Below are positions 15,593 through 17,787 of a DNA stretch of 17,787 bases, one piece after another. The position numbers and the translations under genes were made by a program. The stretch is from Woeseia sp. (GTDB lineage Bacteria; Pseudomonadota; Gammaproteobacteria; Steroidobacterales; Woeseiaceae). The notes under the pieces were generated by a model. That model was not told the DNA's origin, made no database searches, and saw only the letters and a list, made by a program, of their open reading frames with translations. Every line of letters starts with the position of its first letter. Position 1 is the first letter of the stretch. The DNA is taken from assembly GCA_018701055.1 (NCBI GenBank), contig JABIUH010000399.1, positions 1 through 17,787 of the forward strand, written 5' to 3'.

Positions 15593-15624
15593 CGCTGGCT
15601 GTCATTTGCTGTTTGTTTCTATTA

Positions 15625-17277
15625 TTAGTTGATTGCCGGGTGCTCCGGCTCAAGTGGAGATAACCCCAGAATACTGTTGGCGATTTTTTCGGCAATCATG
15701 ATAGTGATGGCATTTAAATTGCCCGCTGGGATTGACGGAATGATGGAAGCATCCACAACCCGTAAATTGTTGAGTCCATGCACCCTCCCTTCCCCGTCGG
15801 TAACGGCCTCGTCATTCAGGCCCATGCGACAAGTTCCACAAGGGTGGTAGTTGGACTCGGCGTGGGCATAGGCCCATTGCAAGATGTCGCGATCGGACGT
15901 GAGCGCATGAACCCCAGATAATTCTGACGTCAGACGGCCATCCCAGGCAGGCTGCTGGAATAGGTCCTGACTGGCTCTAATGGCAGCAATGGCGATCGTT
16001 CTATCGTCTTCCGTGCTTAGATAATTGAATTGGAATTTAGGGGCTGCAGTTGGGTTGGCGTCATCGATCCAAAGCTTGCCGCGACTAGTGGGTCGCTGCA
16101 AGCTGGTGAAGCACTGGTAACCCGGTTCAATCGTGATGCCCTCAGAAGCAAAGTCGCATCTCATCGCAATACATTCCATCTGTACGTCGGGGATTGTTTT
16201 TCCCTCACCGACACACAAAAAAGCACCTACTTCGAAGTGATTAGAAATCCCTAATCCTCGCTTAGCTAACAACCACTCGAGACCGATCTTGAGGCGCCCA
16301 AAATGGTTAAGGTTCGATGCCAATGAGTCACGGGGGTTCGTCGCACCGTATTCGAAACACAAGGCAATGTGATCTTGCAGGTTTCCACCAACGCCAGACA
16401 TATGTTGTTGTAAGGGAATATCATTTTCCTTGAGCATATCGGCATCACCAATACCGGAAAGCATTAATAGATGTGGTGACTGTATTGCGCCTGCGGACAA
16501 GATTAATTCTCTTCCCACCTCAATATGTAATTCCTCGCCACAACAATTTAGATTAACTCTTACAGCATCCTTCCCGGAAAATTCAATCGACGTACAGCGG
16601 GTCTCCAACAAAATATCCAGGTTTGCTTTCTTTGGTTGGTCGTACAAATAGGCCTGAGACGCGCTGTGTCTTATGCCGCCGGAAACGTTTCTCTGAGTTA
16701 TATGTGCTCCGGTTTGCTGTGCGCCATTGTGATCGGGGTTCAGTTCCAGGCCGTACTCAATTGAGGCATCCAGAAATGATCGAAAGAGGGGGTTGGTGAT
16801 CTCGGCTTTTACAATATTCGTCGGACCGCTATGCCCCCGATATACCGGATCACCGTGCTCATATTGTTCGCTGCGCTTAAAATACGGCAAACAATGAGCA
16901 TAAGACCAGTTAGTGAGCCCGGAATCCTTCCAACGATCGTAGTCAGCTGAATTTCCTCGTGCCCAGTTCATACCATTGATCGAAGAAGAGCCTCCCAAAA
17001 CACGACCACGCGGCGTATAGGGCCCCACTTCGGAAGTAGAATAACTTTCGCTTTCGGCGAAGAATTTCCAGTTATAGCGATCCTTCATTAACGGGATGCC
17101 CAGACCCGCTGGCATTTGAATGAAAACATTCCTGTCACTCGGTCCGGCTTCAATCAAAAGAACGCTGTTAGCGCCGCCTTCCGATAGTCGGGCCGCGAGC
17201 GTGCTGCCCGCAGAGCCCGAACCGATAACAATGTAATCGTAAACAGATTTGGAGGGGCGCCTAACGATATTCAGCAT
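15625..17277 (-). CDS. GMC-family FAD-dependent alcohol/choline dehydrogenase
   Basis: A 550-residue flavoprotein of the glucose-methanol-choline family that would oxidise an alcohol to the aldehyde with FAD. The N-terminal dinucleotide fold has GSGSAG (G19, G21, G24) followed by VLLIEAG, which holds the FAD ribose. The family signature GRVLGGSSSINGMNW follows at about residue 90. The catalytic His is H478 in NYHPCGTCRMG, and NLNAITIMIAEK closes the FAD site. It resembles BetA (choline) and AlkJ-like alcohol dehydrogenases, but the substrate cannot be told apart by eye. There is no signal peptide. Start ATG 17277 has only a weak ribosome site. It lies downstream of the E2 gene on the same strand, 260 bases away, so co-transcription is uncertain. 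Confidence 0.9.
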   Translation of the reverse strand: MLNIVRRPSKSVYDYIVIGSGSAGSTLAARLSEGGANSVLLIEAGPSDRNVFIQMPAGLGIPLMKDRYNWKFFAESESYSTSEVGPYTPRGRVLGGSSSINGMNWARGNSADYDRWKDSGLTNWSYAHCLPYFKRSEQYEHGDPVYRGHSGPTNIVKAEITNPLFRSFLDASIEYGLELNPDHNGAQQTGAHITQRNVSGGIRHSASQAYLYDQPKKANLDILLETRCTSIEFSGKDAVRVNLNCCGEELHIEVGRELILSAGAIQSPHLLMLSGIGDADMLKENDIPLQQHMSGVGGNLQDHIALCFEYGATNPRDSLASNLNHFGRLKIGLEWLLAKRGLGISNHFEVGAFLCVGEGKTIPDVQMECIAMRCDFASEGITIEPGYQCFTSLQRPTSRGKLWIDDANPTAAPKFQFNYLSTEDDRTIAIAAIRASQDLFQQPAWDGRLTSELSGVHALTSDRDILQWAYAHAESNYHPCGTCRMGLNDEAVTDGEGRVHGLNNLRVVDASIIPSIPAGNLNAITIMIAEKIANSILGLSPLEPEHPAIN

Positions 17278-17369
17278 CGGATAACGACTCCAACCCCTGC
17301 ACGATTCAATGAGATGAATTCGAGCTGATCAATTCGCAAGGTTAGTGCCTCGTGCAAAACAAGTGGTAA

Positions 17370-17410
17370 GCCTGGGTGCGGGTAGAAAGCCATAGTAGAT
17401 GTGCCCAGGC
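17370..17410. repeat. Inverted repeat in the spacer upstream of the GMC dehydrogenase gene
   Basis: GCCTGGG (17370-17376) and CCCAGGC (17404-17410) are perfectly complementary around 27 bases. It lies between the E2 gene end and the GMC start. It may be an operator or an mRNA hairpin; seven paired bases are weak evidence. The rest of this 262-base spacer shows nothing else I can support. Confidence 0.25.
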
Positions 17411-17539
17411 GAGTCACTTCCAGACTTCTGAGTCAGAATTGTTTTTCCACAACAAGGCTGTCGAGCGCGGCCCGTGCCCACTGTTTTTCAGCTGTAGCGT
17501 GGGTATTCATGGGATACCGAGTCAGGAAAAATGCCGTAA

Positions 17540-17787
17540 CTATGGAATGAAAATAATGGCTGGGTGTTCCAGAATTTCTTTCATTCGCTGAATCATCGCA
17601 GCGGCATCATAGCCGTCGACAAAACGATGATCGAATGATGATGACAGGTTCATCATGCGGCGGATTGCAATTTGTCCTTTGACTACCATTGGTCGATCGA
17701 CGGCCCGATTAACCCCAATGATTGATACCTCCGGCATGTTGAGAACCGGAGTTGAAACAATGCCACCTAGTTTGCCGAGGCTGGTTA
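17540..17787 (-). CDS. 2-oxoacid dehydrogenase E2 acyltransferase, C-terminal end (partial)
   Basis: The last 82 residues or so of a dihydrolipoamide acyltransferase, the E2 core of a pyruvate or branched-chain 2-oxoacid dehydrogenase complex. It transfers the acyl group from lipoyl-lysine to coenzyme A in the cytoplasm. The catalytic motif is SSSFDHRFVDGYDAA, with the active-site His and Asp of DHRxxDG. It is preceded by TSLGKLGGIVSTPVLNMPE, typical of this catalytic domain, and ends at TAG 17540-17542. The gene continues past the right edge, so the lipoyl domains are not visible and the choice between BkdB-, PdhC- and AceF-type cannot be made. An ATG at 17737 is internal and not the true start. 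Confidence 0.88.
   Translation of the reverse strand, partial: TSLGKLGGIVSTPVLNMPEVSIIGVNRAVDRPMVVKGQIAIRRMMNLSSSFDHRFVDGYDAAAMIQRMKEILEHPAIIFIP

Noticed and set aside
1888..15597. 12-base AACTAGCGCTGG at the ends of two genes (about 1888 and 15586)
   Set aside because: Matches of this length are expected by chance in a window of this size, and there is no shared flank.
17376..17591. 71-codon plus-strand frame
   Set aside because: It runs into the E2 gene on the opposite strand, has no ribosome site and its protein shows no pattern.

Overview
The window looks like chromosome from a free-living, protein-degrading gammaproteobacterium, most likely marine. Base composition is moderate. The pointers are a lipoprotein AmiD-type amidase, two sodium-driven transporters, exported M16 and S9 peptidases, a GMC alcohol dehydrogenase and a 2-oxoacid dehydrogenase E2. 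This assignment is inferred from family content, not from a marker gene. I found no rRNA, tRNA, CRISPR array, prophage or transposase gene.

Left end (1-2.6 kb): the first ~140 bases hold an internal piece of an RTX-like exported protein on the minus strand. It abuts a DEDD-type exonuclease that has lost its N-terminus. A perfect 21-bp inverted repeat (601-677) follows. Next come two paralogous phosphoribosyltransferases transcribed away from each other from a 75-bp spacer. A small exported minus-strand protein follows, whose membrane/sorting tail appears to sit in another reading frame.

Middle (2.7-7.6 kb): a tight plus-strand operon encodes a sodium:solute symporter, a lipoprotein N-acetylmuramoyl-L-alanine amidase (starting TTG, one base after the symporter stop) and a cytoplasmic reductive-dehalogenase-like Fe-S/corrinoid protein with no Tat signal. 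It converges on a minus-strand neurotransmitter:sodium symporter-type amino-acid importer.

Right-centre (7.8-13.6 kb): three exported plus-strand proteins follow: an M16 zinc peptidase with both halves in one chain, a small TPR protein, and an S9 prolyl-oligopeptidase-type serine peptidase. A ~500-bp non-coding stretch of palindromic repeats separates the M16 and TPR genes. Together with the amino-acid importer these suggest peptide and protein use.

Right end (13.7-17.8 kb): a decayed CadC/ToxR-type regulator (winged helix plus an out-of-frame sensory remnant), an unrecognised 450-residue membrane-anchored protein, a GMC-family alcohol/choline dehydrogenase and the C-terminal end of a 2-oxoacid dehydrogenase E2 acyltransferase.

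The most interesting points are the symporter-amidase-dehalogenase-like operon, the divergent phosphoribosyltransferase pair, the frame-disrupted sorting tail and the relic regulator. I see no clear-cut new defence or mobile system.
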